A DNA stretch of 55,521 bases from positions 1 to 55,521 of the forward strand of contig NZ_CACVCH010000057.1 in NCBI RefSeq assembly GCF_902729425.1, read 5' to 3'. The notes beneath the pieces are model-generated. The model was not told the origin of the DNA. It saw only the letters and a list, made by a program, of their open reading frames with translations, and did not search any database. This document shows positions 41,336 through 50,662 of this stretch, one piece after another (within the stretch, counting starts at the first letter, position 1; each line of letters starts with the position of its first letter). This DNA is from Magnetospirillum sp. SS-4. GTDB taxonomy: Bacteria; Pseudomonadota; Alphaproteobacteria; Rhodospirillales; Magnetospirillaceae. The translations under genes were made by a program, and so were the position numbers.

Positions 41336-43939
41336 TTACGCTCTCCTTGGGGTCAGCACTTTGCGGAGTTCCTCCAGCACCAGCACCAGCGACGCCAGCC
41401 CGGCGGCCAGCAGCCATTGTCCGCCGTCCAGGCCGGTGGTGTGGAACAGGGTCTGCGCCGGTCCCCAATGCACCACCACCGCCTGCAATGCGAGGATTCC
41501 GCACAGCGCCAGCCACAGCTTGCCGTTGGCGAGGGCACCGCGGCCCAGGGCGGATTCGGCGCCGACCCGGGCGTTGAAGACGTTGAAGACCTGGAACAGC
41601 ACGAAGGTGGTGAAGGCCACGGTCCTGGCTTCCTCCAGTCCGGCGCCGGCCGCCAGGGCCATGTGCATGGCCGTCAGGGTTCCCGCCGCCATCAGCAGCC
41701 CGAACCAGGCCAGCCGCAGCAGCCGCCACGGCGGCAGGATGGTGCTGTTCAGTCCCCTGGGGGGCTCGCGCATGGCCGACGGCCGGGCGGGATCAAAGGC
41801 CAGCGCCATGGCCGGCGGCCCGTCCATGATGATGTTGACCCACAGGATCTGGATAGCGCCGAACGGCAGCGGCATTCCCAGCAGCGGCGCCGCCATCACC
41901 GCCAGCAGGGCGCCGATATTGGTGGACAGCTGGAAGCGGACGAACTTCACGATATTGTCGGCGATGGTGCGGCCTTCGCGCACCGCCCGGACGATGGTGG
42001 AAAAGTCGTCGTCGGTCAGCACCATGGCGGCGGCCTCGCGGGTGACGTCCGACCCCGCCCGCCCCATGGCGATGCCCAGGTGGGCGGTCTTCAGCGCGGC
42101 GGCATCGTTGACGCCGTCGCCGGTCATGGCGACCACATGGCCCTGGCGGCGCAGGGCCTCGACGATGCGGACCTTGTGCTGGGGGGAAACGCGGGCGAAC
42201 ACCGCGACGGCGCCGATGCGCCCGGCCAGGGCGTCGTCGTCCAGCCGGTCCAGCTCGGTTCCGGTCATCACCGCGCCGTCAAGTCCGAGCTGGGCGGCGA
42301 TGGCGGCTGCGGTGGCGGCATGGTCGCCGGTGATCATCTTGACCGTGATGCCGGCGTCGTGGCAGGTGGCGACGGATTCGGCCACGCCCGGCCGGGGGGG
42401 GTCGGCCAGTCCGATCAGGGCGTGCAGGCACAGGCCGTGCAACTGGTCGATCGGATCGGCGTCGGCGGCCACCGGCCTGGACGCCACCGCGATGACCCGC
42501 AGGGCCCGGCCGCCCAGCCGTTCGATCTCGGCTGCGATGGCGTGGCGCGATTCATCGTCCAGGGCCAGGGCGCCGTCCTCGCCCAGGACCCGGTCGCACA
42601 GTCCAAGCACCACGTCGGGGGCCCCCTTGACGGACAACAGGCCGCCGTCCCCGCCCTCGTGCACCGTCGCCATCAGCTTGCGCGCCGAATCGAACGGCAC
42701 CTCGGCCCGCCGCCGCCAGAGTCCGGGGGGCGGGCAGGCGCCGGCGGCGGCGGCCAGGGCCAGCAAGGCGGTTTCGGTGGGGTCGCCCAGCGCCTCGCCG
42801 TCGGGTGTCAGGCGGGCGTCGTTGCACAGGGCGGCGGGCAGCAGGATCGGGCCGAGCGACGGTAATCCGGCCGTCTCCAGCGTCCGTCCCCGCGCCCAGC
42901 CCGCCAGGGCGGTCATGCGGTTCAGCGTCAGGGTGCCGGTCTTGTCCGAGCAGATCACCGTGGTGGATCCCAGGGTTTCCACCGCCGCCAGCCGGCGGAC
43001 GATGGCGCCGCGCCCGGCCATCCGGTACATGCCGATGGCCAGGGTGACGGTGACCACCGCCGGCAGTCCCTCGGGAATGGCGGCGACGGCAAGGGCCACC
43101 GAGGTCAGGACCACCTCGGCCAGTCCCAGTCCCCGCGCCAGTCCCTGAAGCGCCACCAGGGTGACCACCACCCCGGCGACGGCTGCCAGCCGTCGTCCCA
43201 GCTGGTCGAGGCGAACCTGCAACGGCGTCGGCGGCGTCTCGGCCTCGTCCAGCATGCCGGCGATACGGCCAATCTCGGTGGCGGGGCCGGTGGCGGTCAC
43301 GATCATCTCGGCGCGGCCGGCCGTCATCACCGTGTTCATGAAGGCCATGCCGGTCCGGTCCGCCAGCGGCGTGTCGGCGGCGGCGACGGTCTCCGCCTGC
43401 TTGGCTACCGGCGCCGATTCGCCGGTCAGGGTGGATTCGTCGATCTCGACGGCGCGGGTCAGCCACAGGCGGCCGTCGGCGGGAATGCGGTCTCCGGCCT
43501 CCAGCAGCACCATGTCGCCTGGAACCAGGCTGTCGGCGGGCACCACCGTCACCTCGCCCCGGCGCCGCACCCGCGCCGTCTGGGCCAGCATGGCCCTGAG
43601 CGAGTCGAGGATGCGGCCGGCCCGGCGTTCCTGGACGAAACCGAGGGTGACGTTGAACAGGGTCACCGCCAGGACCGCGACCATGTCGGTCACATGGCCG
43701 ATCAGGCCGGCGAACAGGCCGGCGGCGATCAGCATGGCGGTCAGGAGATTGCGGAACTGGTCGAGAAAGACGGCCCATCCCGGCCGGGGCGGGCGTTCGG
43801 CGAGACGGTTGGGGCCAAAACGGGCCAGCCGCGACCCGGCCTCGGCGTCGCTCAGCCCGTCGGGGCCGCCGCCCAGCGTGGCCGCGACGTCGCCCGCGTC
43901 GCGGGCGTGCCAGGGAATCGGGTCAGGGGCGGGGGTCAG
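41336..43939 (-). CDS. Ca2+-type P-type cation ATPase without a standard start codon
   Basis: The frame has all P2-ATPase parts: TGES actuator motif, ALAVAAIPEGLPAVVTVTLA ion-site helix, ICSDKTGTLTLN phosphorylation site, SVKGAP nucleotide site and MTGDGVNDAAALKTA hinge. The first ATG is at 43735, but the homologous N-terminal domain (IPWHARDAGDVAATLGGG, then RFGPNRLAERPPRP and FLDQFRNLL) continues upstream to about 43918. No ATG, GTG or TTG is in frame between 43735 and the TGA at 43946-43948. A CTG at 43939 or an ATT at 43918 must serve, or the N-terminus is lost. I give the CTG. It overlaps the response-regulator gene by 17 nt. Substrate may be Ca2+ or another cation. Confidence 0.88.
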   Translation of the reverse strand: MTPAPDPIPWHARDAGDVAATLGGGPDGLSDAEAGSRLARFGPNRLAERPPRPGWAVFLDQFRNLLTAMLIAAGLFAGLIGHVTDMVAVLAVTLFNVTLGFVQERRAGRILDSLRAMLAQTARVRRRGEVTVVPADSLVPGDMVLLEAGDRIPADGRLWLTRAVEIDESTLTGESAPVAKQAETVAAADTPLADRTGMAFMNTVMTAGRAEMIVTATGPATEIGRIAGMLDEAETPPTPLQVRLDQLGRRLAAVAGVVVTLVALQGLARGLGLAEVVLTSVALAVAAIPEGLPAVVTVTLAIGMYRMAGRGAIVRRLAAVETLGSTTVICSDKTGTLTLNRMTALAGWARGRTLETAGLPSLGPILLPAALCNDARLTPDGEALGDPTETALLALAAAAGACPPPGLWRRRAEVPFDSARKLMATVHEGGDGGLLSVKGAPDVVLGLCDRVLGEDGALALDDESRHAIAAEIERLGGRALRVIAVASRPVAADADPIDQLHGLCLHALIGLADPPRPGVAESVATCHDAGITVKMITGDHAATAAAIAAQLGLDGAVMTGTELDRLDDDALAGRIGAVAVFARVSPQHKVRIVEALRRQGHVVAMTGDGVNDAAALKTAHLGIAMGRAGSDVTREAAAMVLTDDDFSTIVRAVREGRTIADNIVKFVRFQLSTNIGALLAVMAAPLLGMPLPFGAIQILWVNIIMDGPPAMALAFDPARPSAMREPPRGLNSTILPPWRLLRLAWFGLLMAAGTLTAMHMALAAGAGLEEARTVAFTTFVLFQVFNVFNARVGAESALGRGALANGKLWLALCGILALQAVVVHWGPAQTLFHTTGLDGGQWLLAAGLASLVLVLEELRKVLTPRRA

Positions 43940-44579
43940 GAGCGGTCAGCCCCAGTTGTGATGCAGCCACCACCGCGCGGGTGCGGTTGTTGACGTTGAG
44001 CGCCTTCAAGATGGCGGTGACGTGCAGCTTGACGGTGCCTTCCGCCAGTTCCAGCACGCGGGCGATCTCCTTGTTGGACTTGCCCTGGCCCAGCAGGGCC
44101 AGCACTTCCTTCTGGCGCGGCGTCAGGGCCGCCATGGCCGCGTCGCCGGTCACCGGACCGCCGTCATCGCCCGGATGGCTGGGTTCCAGCAGGGCCGGCG
44201 GCAGATAGACGCCGCCCGACAGAACCAGCTTCAGCGCTGACAGCATGATCCGGCTGGACGATGTCTTGGGAATGAAGCCGGCCGCCCCCATGTTGACCGC
44301 CTGGAGCACATGGCGGCGGTCGTCGGAGGCCGACAGGACGATTACCGGCACGGTGTTGGGCAGCATGGATTTCAGCTTGGCCAGTGCCTCGACCCAATCC
44401 ATCCCCGGCATGGTGAGGTCGAGCAGGACGATGTCCAGGTCGGCCTCGTTCTGGACGGCGGCGATGGTCTGGGGGAAATCGCAGGCCTCGACGATGGTCG
44501 GAGGGCCTTCGAACTGGTCCAGGACAAGCCTCAGCCCGTCGCGGAACAATTCATGGTCGTCGGCGATCAGGATCTTCAT
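43923..44579 (-). CDS. NarL/FixJ family response regulator
   Basis: 218 aa from the ATG at 44579, which directly follows GGGGGGAAG. Receiver domain: LIADDHELFRDGL, Asp in VLLDLTMPGMD, Ser in VIVLSASDD and Lys in FIPKTSS. The LuxR-type helix-turn-helix at the C-terminus is LTPRQKEVLALLGQGKSNKE followed by IARVLELAEGTVKLHVTAIL. It lies upstream of and overlaps the P-type ATPase, which may be its target. No kinase is adjacent. Confidence 0.94.
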   Translation of the reverse strand: MKILIADDHELFRDGLRLVLDQFEGPPTIVEACDFPQTIAAVQNEADLDIVLLDLTMPGMDWVEALAKLKSMLPNTVPVIVLSASDDRRHVLQAVNMGAAGFIPKTSSSRIMLSALKLVLSGGVYLPPALLEPSHPGDDGGPVTGDAAMAALTPRQKEVLALLGQGKSNKEIARVLELAEGTVKLHVTAILKALNVNNRTRAVVAASQLGLTAPDPRP

Positions 44580-44588
44580 CTTCCCCCC

Positions 44589-44607
44589 AACCGGTTTCCC
44601 GCCGGTT
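44589..44607. promoter_or_regulatory. Inverted repeat in the leader of the NarL-type regulator
   Basis: AACCGG (44589-44594) and CCGGTT (44602-44607) with 7 nt between. It lies between a TATACA-like -10 on the minus strand (44608-44620) and the ribosome site. A possible autoregulatory operator. Confidence 0.35.
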
Positions 44608-44820
44608 AATGTATAAAACATCCGGGTGGCGATACCGTCTCAGACTTGCCGGCCCAGCGCCACAAAAAACGAATATACCCCGCAGCCCCCGATTCCGGCC
44701 ACGGCCCCAAGGTCCCCATCACTTGCGGTTAATACCTAGTCTAAAGGAAGGGCGACGGAATCCATAACGAAAAAGCCGGTCTCTGGCCTTTGACGCGATC
44801 ATCTTGTATGGTCCGCCCCC

Positions 44821-45177
44821 ATGACGCAAGCGCGCACCATCTATCATGCTTGCCGCATATCCGAATGGGATGCGGCGGTCGAGGCCGGAAGCTACGGCGG
44901 CTCGTCCCAGGACGAGGCCGACGGCTTCATTCATTTTTCCTCGGCCGCGCAGGTCACGGACAGCGTCGCTAAGCATCGCGCCGGTCAGGACGGGCTGGTG
45001 CTGGTGGCGGTGGACGCGGGCTGTCTGGGGGAGGAACTTCGCTGGGAACCATCGCGGGGCGGCGCGCTGTTTCCCCATCTCCATGGAAGGCTGCCGCTGG
45101 ACGCGGTGCGCTGGGTCCGCGACCTGCCGCTGGACCCGGCGACCGGGCGGCATGTCTTTCCCGTGATCGAGGACTGA
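44821..45177 (+). CDS. DUF952 family protein
   Basis: A 118-aa protein: TIYHACRISEWDAAVEAGSY, GFIHFSSAAQVTDSVAKH, FPHLHGRLPLDAVRWVRDLP. The motifs IYH, GFIHFS and FPH(L/I)(H/Y) define DUF952, whose fold resembles ADP-ribosyl transferases. The function is not known. It is directly followed by pyrD (TGA then ATG with no gap), an arrangement common in alphaproteobacteria. Confidence 0.92.
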   Translation: MTQARTIYHACRISEWDAAVEAGSYGGSSQDEADGFIHFSSAAQVTDSVAKHRAGQDGLVLVAVDAGCLGEELRWEPSRGGALFPHLHGRLPLDAVRWVRDLPLDPATGRHVFPVIED

Positions 45178-46251
45178 ATGGTCGATTATTTTCGATTCCT
45201 TGGGCCGCTGGTCCGTCTGCTCGACGCCGAAACCGCCCATGGCCTGACCATCCGCCTGCTGAAGGCCGGGCTGGTGCCGGCCCAGCCCCGCTTCGACCCG
45301 CCCGCCCTCAAGGTCAGGCTGTGGGGGCGCGACTTCGCCAATCCGATCGGACTGGCCGCCGGGTTCGACAAGAACGCCGAGGTTCCCGACGCCATGCTGG
45401 ACCAGGGGTTCGGCTTCGTCGAGATCGGTTCGGTCACCCCCCGGCCGCAGCCCGGCAATCCCCGGCCGCGCATGTTCCGCCTGCCCGAGGACGCGGCGGT
45501 GATCAACCGCATGGGCTTCAACAACCAGGGGCTTGACGCGGTGGCTGCGCGGCTGGCCGCGCGCCGGCGGGTCGGCGTCGTCGGCGCCAATCTCGGTAAG
45601 AACAAGGATACCGAGGATGCCGCCGCCGATTACGAGGCCGGCGCCGCCCGGCTGGCGTCATTGTCCGACTATCTGGTGATCAACGTCTCGTCGCCCAACA
45701 CGCCCGGCCTGCGGGCGTTGCAGGGGCGCGACCAGCTGGAGTCCCTGGTGGGCCGGACCCGAAGCGCCCTGACCAGGGCGATGCCGGAAGGCGCGCCGCC
45801 GCTGCTGCTGAAGATCGCCCCCGATCTCGCCTGGGAGGATCTGGCCGACATCGCCGCCGTGGCGTTGGCCGGCGGGCTCGACGGGCTGATCGTTTCCAAT
45901 ACCACGGTGGCGCGGCCGGACTCGCTGCGTTCGGCCAATGCCCGGGAAACCGGCGGCCTGTCTGGGGCGCCCCTGTTCGAATCCTCCACCGCCATGCTGC
46001 GCCGCATGTACGAACTGACCCACGGCAAGCTCCCCATCGTCGGGGTCGGCGGCGTCGCCTCGGGCTCCGAGGCCTATGCCAAGTTCAGGGCGGGGGCCTC
46101 GCTCGTCCAGCTCTACTCCGCCATGGTCTATCAGGGGCCGGCCCTGGTCACTCGCATCAAGCATGAATTGCTGGACCTGTTGCAGCGTGACGGCTTTGCC
46201 TCCATCGCCGAGGTTGTGGGGGTGGACCATCGGGAGGCCAAGGGAGGATGA
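45178..46251 (+). CDS. pyrD: Dihydroorotate dehydrogenase, quinone-dependent (class 2)
   Basis: A 357-aa protein with the N-terminal membrane-associating helices of class 2 enzymes (FRFLGPLVRLLDAETAHGLT). The barrel has FANPIGLAAGFDKNAEVPDA, GFVEIGSVTPRPQPGNPRPR, VINRMGFNNQGLDAV, INVSSPNTPGLRALQ (with the catalytic Ser of NVSSPNT) and LIVSNTT; the FMN-phosphate site is GVGGVASGSEAYAK. It oxidises dihydroorotate to orotate in pyrimidine synthesis at the inner membrane. Confidence 0.98.
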   Translation: MVDYFRFLGPLVRLLDAETAHGLTIRLLKAGLVPAQPRFDPPALKVRLWGRDFANPIGLAAGFDKNAEVPDAMLDQGFGFVEIGSVTPRPQPGNPRPRMFRLPEDAAVINRMGFNNQGLDAVAARLAARRRVGVVGANLGKNKDTEDAAADYEAGAARLASLSDYLVINVSSPNTPGLRALQGRDQLESLVGRTRSALTRAMPEGAPPLLLKIAPDLAWEDLADIAAVALAGGLDGLIVSNTTVARPDSLRSANARETGGLSGAPLFESSTAMLRRMYELTHGKLPIVGVGGVASGSEAYAKFRAGASLVQLYSAMVYQGPALVTRIKHELLDLLQRDGFASIAEVVGVDHREAKGG

Positions 46252-47123
46252 TGGGCGCGGTTCCGCTGATTTCCGGCCTGTCCCGTCTGGCCGGGCGCTA
46301 TGACGGTTTCGTCCTCGACCTGTGGGGGGTCATCCATGACGGGGTCGAGGCCTATCCCGGCGTCGTCGCCACCCTGGCGGCGCTGCGGACGGCGGGCAAG
46401 CGCACCGTCATGCTGTCCAACGCGCCCCGGCGCTCGGCGGCGCTGATCGAGCAGCTTGGCCGCCTCGGCATCGCCCGCGATCTGTACGACGAGGTGATGT
46501 CCTCGGGCGAGGCGGTGCATCTGGAACTGGAACGGCGCACCGACCCGGCGTTCGCCGCCCTGGGCCGCCGGCTTTACCATCTGGGGCCGGAGCGCGACCG
46601 CAATGTCTTCGAGGGCCTGGATTACCGCCCGGCCGGGTTGGACGAGGCTGATTTCGTGCTGAATACCGGGCCGGTCGACCTGACGGAAAGCGTCGCCGAC
46701 TACCAGGACGCGCTGGACCGGGCGCTGGCCCGCCGCCTGCCCATGGTCTGCGCCAATCCCGACCATGTGGTGATCCGCCAGGGCAGCCGCGTCACCTGCG
46801 CCGGCGCCATCGCGGAGCGCTACGCCGACATGGGCGGGGCGGTGGTCTGGCGCGGCAAGCCCGATCCCGCCATCTACGATCTGGCGCTGGCCCGCCTTGG
46901 CGTCGCCGACCGCAAGCGGGTCTGCGCCGTGGGCGACGCGCTGCACACCGATATCAAGGGGGCGCGCCTGGCCGGATTCGATGCCGTGCTGGTGACCGGC
47001 GGCATCCATGCCGAGGAACTTGGCGTCCGCTGGGGCGAGGCTCCGGTTCCGGCCCGGCTGGACGATCTGGTCCGCCGCCATGGCGAGACTCCGGTGGCGG
47101 CCATGGTCAAATTCTGCTGGTAG
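46248..47123 (+). CDS. NagD-like HAD phosphatase (TIGR01459 type)
   Basis: A 291-aa protein overlapping the pyrD stop by 4 nt. HAD motif I is FVLDLWGVIHDG, where the usual DxD is DLW as in the TIGR01459 subfamily, motif II is TVMLSNAPR and motif III/IV is WRGKPDPAIYD with VGDALHTDIKGA. The cap is of the C2 type. The lack of the second Asp in motif I suggests altered or absent phosphatase activity. The substrate is not known. Confidence 0.88.
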   Translation: MMGAVPLISGLSRLAGRYDGFVLDLWGVIHDGVEAYPGVVATLAALRTAGKRTVMLSNAPRRSAALIEQLGRLGIARDLYDEVMSSGEAVHLELERRTDPAFAALGRRLYHLGPERDRNVFEGLDYRPAGLDEADFVLNTGPVDLTESVADYQDALDRALARRLPMVCANPDHVVIRQGSRVTCAGAIAERYADMGGAVVWRGKPDPAIYDLALARLGVADRKRVCAVGDALHTDIKGARLAGFDAVLVTGGIHAEELGVRWGEAPVPARLDDLVRRHGETPVAAMVKFCW

Positions 47124-47137
47124 GGAAGGGGGACGCG

Positions 47138-48157
47138 ATGACCGTTCACGAAACCGATGCCGTGGTGGTGGGGGCCGGCCCGGTGGGTCTGTTCGCGGTG
47201 TTCCAGTGCGGCATGGTCAAGGTCCGCTGCCATGTGGTCGATGCCCTGGAGGCGGTGGGCGGCCAGCTCAGCGCGCTGTATCCGGAAAAGCCCATCTATG
47301 ACATTCCCGGCCATCCCAGCATCCTGGCGGCCGAACTGGTCGATCGGCTGGCCGAGCAGGCGGCGCCGTTCGCGCCCATCTATCATTTCGGTGTCCAGGT
47401 GGAAAGCCTGTCGCGGGAATCCGACGGCCGCTGGCGTTGCGGCCTGTCCGACGGTTCCGCCATCCTGGCCAGGGCGGTGATCATCGCCGCCGGAGCCGGG
47501 GCGTTCGGCCCCAACCGGCCGCCGCTGGACGGGCTGGAGCGGTTCGAGGGAACCGGCGTGTTCTATCTGGTGCGTCGCCGCGAGGATTTCCGGGACAAGC
47601 GGGTGGTGATCGCCGGCGGCGGCGATTCCGCCGTCGACTGGGCCATTTCGCTGTCCGAAATCGCCGCCAGGGTGATGGTGGTGCATCGCCGTCCCAAGTT
47701 CCGCGCCGCCCCGGAAAACGAGGCCAGGTTGAAGCAATTGGCCGAGACCGGCGCCGTCGAATTGGTGGTGCCCTATCAGCTGCACGGGCTGGAAGGCGAG
47801 GCGGGCCGGTTGTCGGCGGTGACGGTGGCCGACCTGGACGGCAATGTCCGCCGTCTCGACGCCGACGTGTTGCTGCCGTTCTATGGCCTGTCCACCGATC
47901 TCGGACCCATCGCCGGATGGGGGCTGGCCATGGATCGCAACGTCATCGCCGTCGATCCCGCCACCGGGGCCACCAGCGCCCCGGCCATCTTCGCCGCCGG
48001 CGACATCTGCGCCTATCCCGGCAAGCTGAAGCTGATCCTGTCCGGTTTCGCCGAGGCCGCCCGCGTCGCCCATTCCGCCTACGAGGTGGTGCATCCCGGC
48101 GAGGCGCTGCATTTCGAGCATTCCACCACCTCGGGCGTGCCGGCGCGGCCGTTGTGA
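47138..48157 (+). CDS. Thioredoxin-reductase-like ferredoxin-NADP reductase
   Basis: A 339-aa flavoprotein. The FAD-binding motif VVVGAGPVGLFAVFQCGM is at the N-terminus and is followed by GGQLSALYPEKPIYDIPG, a hallmark of the YumC/TrxR-like FNR group. The NADPH-binding motif is VVIAGGGDSAVDWAISLSE. The CxxC of thioredoxin reductases is absent. The C-terminal FAD segment is AIFAAGDICAYPGKLKLI. It transfers electrons between ferredoxin and NADP in the cytoplasm. Confidence 0.93.
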   Translation: MTVHETDAVVVGAGPVGLFAVFQCGMVKVRCHVVDALEAVGGQLSALYPEKPIYDIPGHPSILAAELVDRLAEQAAPFAPIYHFGVQVESLSRESDGRWRCGLSDGSAILARAVIIAAGAGAFGPNRPPLDGLERFEGTGVFYLVRRREDFRDKRVVIAGGGDSAVDWAISLSEIAARVMVVHRRPKFRAAPENEARLKQLAETGAVELVVPYQLHGLEGEAGRLSAVTVADLDGNVRRLDADVLLPFYGLSTDLGPIAGWGLAMDRNVIAVDPATGATSAPAIFAAGDICAYPGKLKLILSGFAEAARVAHSAYEVVHPGEALHFEHSTTSGVPARPL

Positions 48158-48162
48158 CGGCG

Positions 48163-49623
48163 ATGGCGATGATACGGGACGCCGACGACCGATCCTACCG
48201 CGTCGCGGTGCTGTGCCTGTTCATCCTGGCGGTGGCCCTGATGGCCTATCCGGCGCTGCGGATCGCCTGGATCGCCGAGATCGACAATACCGAGGGCTGG
48301 AACGCCTATCACCAGGCCCGCGCCATCGCCGGCCAGTCACTCTACAAGGCCGGCTCGCCCTATTTCTTCAACAATTATCCGCCGCTGTCGTTCTACATGG
48401 TCGGCGCCCTGTCGGTGCCGCTGGGCGATGTCATCCTGGCCGGACGGCTGGCGTCGCTGGCGGCGGTGATCGCCCTCTGCCTGGGGGTGGCCGGCATCGT
48501 CCGTTCGGCCGGGGCGTCCCGGCTGGATTGCCTGTTCGCCGCCACCACCTGTGCCCTGCTCTTCGCCGCCTTCGCCACCGATTACGTCGGCAAGAACAAT
48601 CCCCAGGTGCTGGGGCTGGCCTTCGTGGTCGCCGGGCTGGCGGTTCATCTGGCCGGGCCTTCCGACGCCCGGCGGGGGGCGCTGTCCGCCCTGCTGTTCG
48701 CCGTCGGGGTGATGACCAAGCACAGCCTGATCGCCCTGCCGCTGATCGTCGCCGCCGACATCGCCCTTCGGGGCTCGTTTCGGTCCCGGCTGGCTTTCTT
48801 CGCCACCGGACTGGGGCTGGCGGCGGCCAGCGTCGCCGGCCTGTGGCTGGTGGTGGGCGAGGCCTTCTTCACCCAGCTTCTGGCGTCGCGCACCTGGGAC
48901 CTGCCGCGCTCGTTCCTGTTCACCACCGAGATCCTGGCCCAGTATCAGGCGCCCATGGCGGTGGTGGGGCTGGCGCTGCTGGCCTTTCGCCGGCGGCGGC
49001 CGGCCGGGTTGGCGCTGGCCTATCTGGGGCTGGCCTGGGGGATGGGCATCTTCTATTCCGGCGGTGCCGGCACCGACATGAACGTGTTCTTCGAGGTGGC
49101 GGTGGCCCTGTCCATCGGCGCCGGCCTGGTGGTCCACATGATCGGGCTGCCCAGGGCAAAGACGGCCATGGCGCTGGCCATCAATGCCGGCGTGCTGTTC
49201 TACGCGCCGTTCTGCCTGGGCCGGTTCGGAGTCGACATGGCGGGCGAACTGGACAGCCGCGAACAGGCGTTCAAGGCCGATATCGCCTATGTGACGTCCA
49301 TTCCCGGCACCACCTTGTGCCAGTCGCATTCCCTGTGTTTCCGCGCCGGCAAGCCGCCGTTCTACGATCCCATCAATACCCTTCAGGCCATGGTCATGGG
49401 GCGTCTTCCGGCCGATACCCTGACCGGCATGCTGGAACGCCGCGAGATCGCGCTGGTGCAGATCACCGATCCGCTGCCGCATCCCGATGCCGACAATCCG
49501 GGAATGCAGACCATGCCGGCCCGCTTCGTCGATTTCCAGCCCGAGGTGTTCGAGGTGCTGAAGCGCCGCTATGTCATCGACCGGGTGGGGATTTCCGGGC
49601 GGTTCTACCGTCCCCGGAGTTAG
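48163..49623 (+). CDS. Multi-pass membrane glycosyltransferase-like protein (GT-C type)
   Basis: A 486-aa integral membrane protein with about 10 TM segments. GT39/GT87-like features are an acidic pair in the first loop (AEIDNTEGWNAYHQAR), NNYPPLSFYMVG, and a soluble C-terminal part of about 120 aa (LCQSHSLCFRAGKPPFYDPI). Such enzymes move sugars from polyprenyl phosphates onto lipids or glycans in the periplasm. The acceptor is unknown. A GTG at 48154 overlapping the FNR stop is an alternative start. Its last 4 nt overlap gloB on the other strand. Confidence 0.82.
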   Translation: MAMIRDADDRSYRVAVLCLFILAVALMAYPALRIAWIAEIDNTEGWNAYHQARAIAGQSLYKAGSPYFFNNYPPLSFYMVGALSVPLGDVILAGRLASLAAVIALCLGVAGIVRSAGASRLDCLFAATTCALLFAAFATDYVGKNNPQVLGLAFVVAGLAVHLAGPSDARRGALSALLFAVGVMTKHSLIALPLIVAADIALRGSFRSRLAFFATGLGLAAASVAGLWLVVGEAFFTQLLASRTWDLPRSFLFTTEILAQYQAPMAVVGLALLAFRRRRPAGLALAYLGLAWGMGIFYSGGAGTDMNVFFEVAVALSIGAGLVVHMIGLPRAKTAMALAINAGVLFYAPFCLGRFGVDMAGELDSREQAFKADIAYVTSIPGTTLCQSHSLCFRAGKPPFYDPINTLQAMVMGRLPADTLTGMLERREIALVQITDPLPHPDADNPGMQTMPARFVDFQPEVFEVLKRRYVIDRVGISGRFYRPRS

Positions 49624-50393
49624 AACGCATCCTTGCGGCGGCGCAATTCGGCGAAGACGCGGATGGGATCGGTGCCCGGCTCCATGCCCACCGCCTTGGC
49701 CACCGCGTTGGTGTCGGCCCGCAGGAACGGGTTCGCCGCCCTCTCAACTGCGATGGTCGTTGGGATGGTGGGCAAGCCCTGGGCGCGCAGCTTCTCCACC
49801 TGGTCCAGGCGGGCCTGGAGGGCGGGGTTGTCGCGTTCGACCAGTCTGGCGAAGCGGCCGTTGCCGGCGGTGTATTCGTGGGCGCAATAGACCATGGTGT
49901 CGGGCGGCAGGTCGCGCAGCTTCTTCAGCGACGACCACATCTCCTCGGCCGATCCCTCGAACAGCCGGCCGCAGCCCAGCGAGAACAGACTGTCGCCGGC
50001 GAACACCACATGGCTGTCGGGAAACCAGAAGGCGATATGGCCCGAGGTATGGCCGGGAACCTCCAGCACCACGGCGGCGGCGGCGCCCAGCATGAAGGTG
50101 TCGCCTTCGCCGACCTCGACCGAAATGCCGGGAATGCGTTCGGAATCCCGGGCGGCGCCCACAACGACGCAACCGGTGCGGCGGATCAGGTCCAGGTTGC
50201 CGCCGGTGTGGTCGCCATGGTGATGGGTGTTGAGGATGTGGCTGAGCCGCCAGCCCCTGGCGTCGAGGCGCTCCATCACCGGTTCGGCCAGCGCGGGGTC
50301 GACCGCGGCGGTGGCGCCGCTGCCCGGTTCGTGCAGCAAGGTGATGTAGTTGTCCGACAGGACGGGAATCTGCTCGACGACGATCTTCGCCAT
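49620..50393 (-). CDS. gloB: Hydroxyacylglutathione hydrolase (glyoxalase II)
   Basis: A 257-aa metallo-beta-lactamase-fold enzyme. THHHGDHTGGN provides the metal ligands, VPGHTSGHIAFW the third His and VFAGDSLFSLGCGRLFEGSA the bridging Asp. The C-terminal glyoxalase II domain is YCAHEYTAGNGRFA, with LPTIPTTIAVERAANPFLR. It hydrolyses S-lactoylglutathione to lactate and glutathione, the second step of methylglyoxal detoxification. Confidence 0.96.
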   Translation of the reverse strand: MAKIVVEQIPVLSDNYITLLHEPGSGATAAVDPALAEPVMERLDARGWRLSHILNTHHHGDHTGGNLDLIRRTGCVVVGAARDSERIPGISVEVGEGDTFMLGAAAAVVLEVPGHTSGHIAFWFPDSHVVFAGDSLFSLGCGRLFEGSAEEMWSSLKKLRDLPPDTMVYCAHEYTAGNGRFARLVERDNPALQARLDQVEKLRAQGLPTIPTTIAVERAANPFLRADTNAVAKAVGMEPGTDPIRVFAELRRRKDAF

Positions 50394-50662
50394 GGCGGCC
50401 TCGCGTTTCGGGAGTCCTGGTTTTAGCACCGGGGCGGCCTGAATGATATTCAAAGAGAACGAAGGGAAGGGATGGGGCGCACGCGCGGCCGGCCACGCGG
50501 GACATGCGCGGGGGGCGGAGCGATGGACGGCGGCAGGCTTGGCGTCGTTCGTTGCTTTTTTCGAAACTATGCTGTGAATAATTGGTAGATTGTTGTTCTT
50601 GGTATGGTGTGGCTAACTTGTCGCCAACAGCCCAGGACGTCTGGGGGCCAAGGAATGCAGTC
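50394..50662. other. Intergenic stretch between gloB and the pirin gene
   Basis: Divergent promoter region of about 270 bp. The left half is GC-rich (poly-G/C without clear hairpins) and the right half from 50550 is AT-rich with several weak -10-like boxes ahead of the pirin gene. I cannot name a single promoter with confidence. Confidence 0.4.

Noticed and set aside
43735-43737. ATG at 43735 as the true start of the P-type ATPase
   Set aside because: It would remove the N-terminal cation ATPase domain and part of the first membrane helix, although the homologous frame continues upstream.
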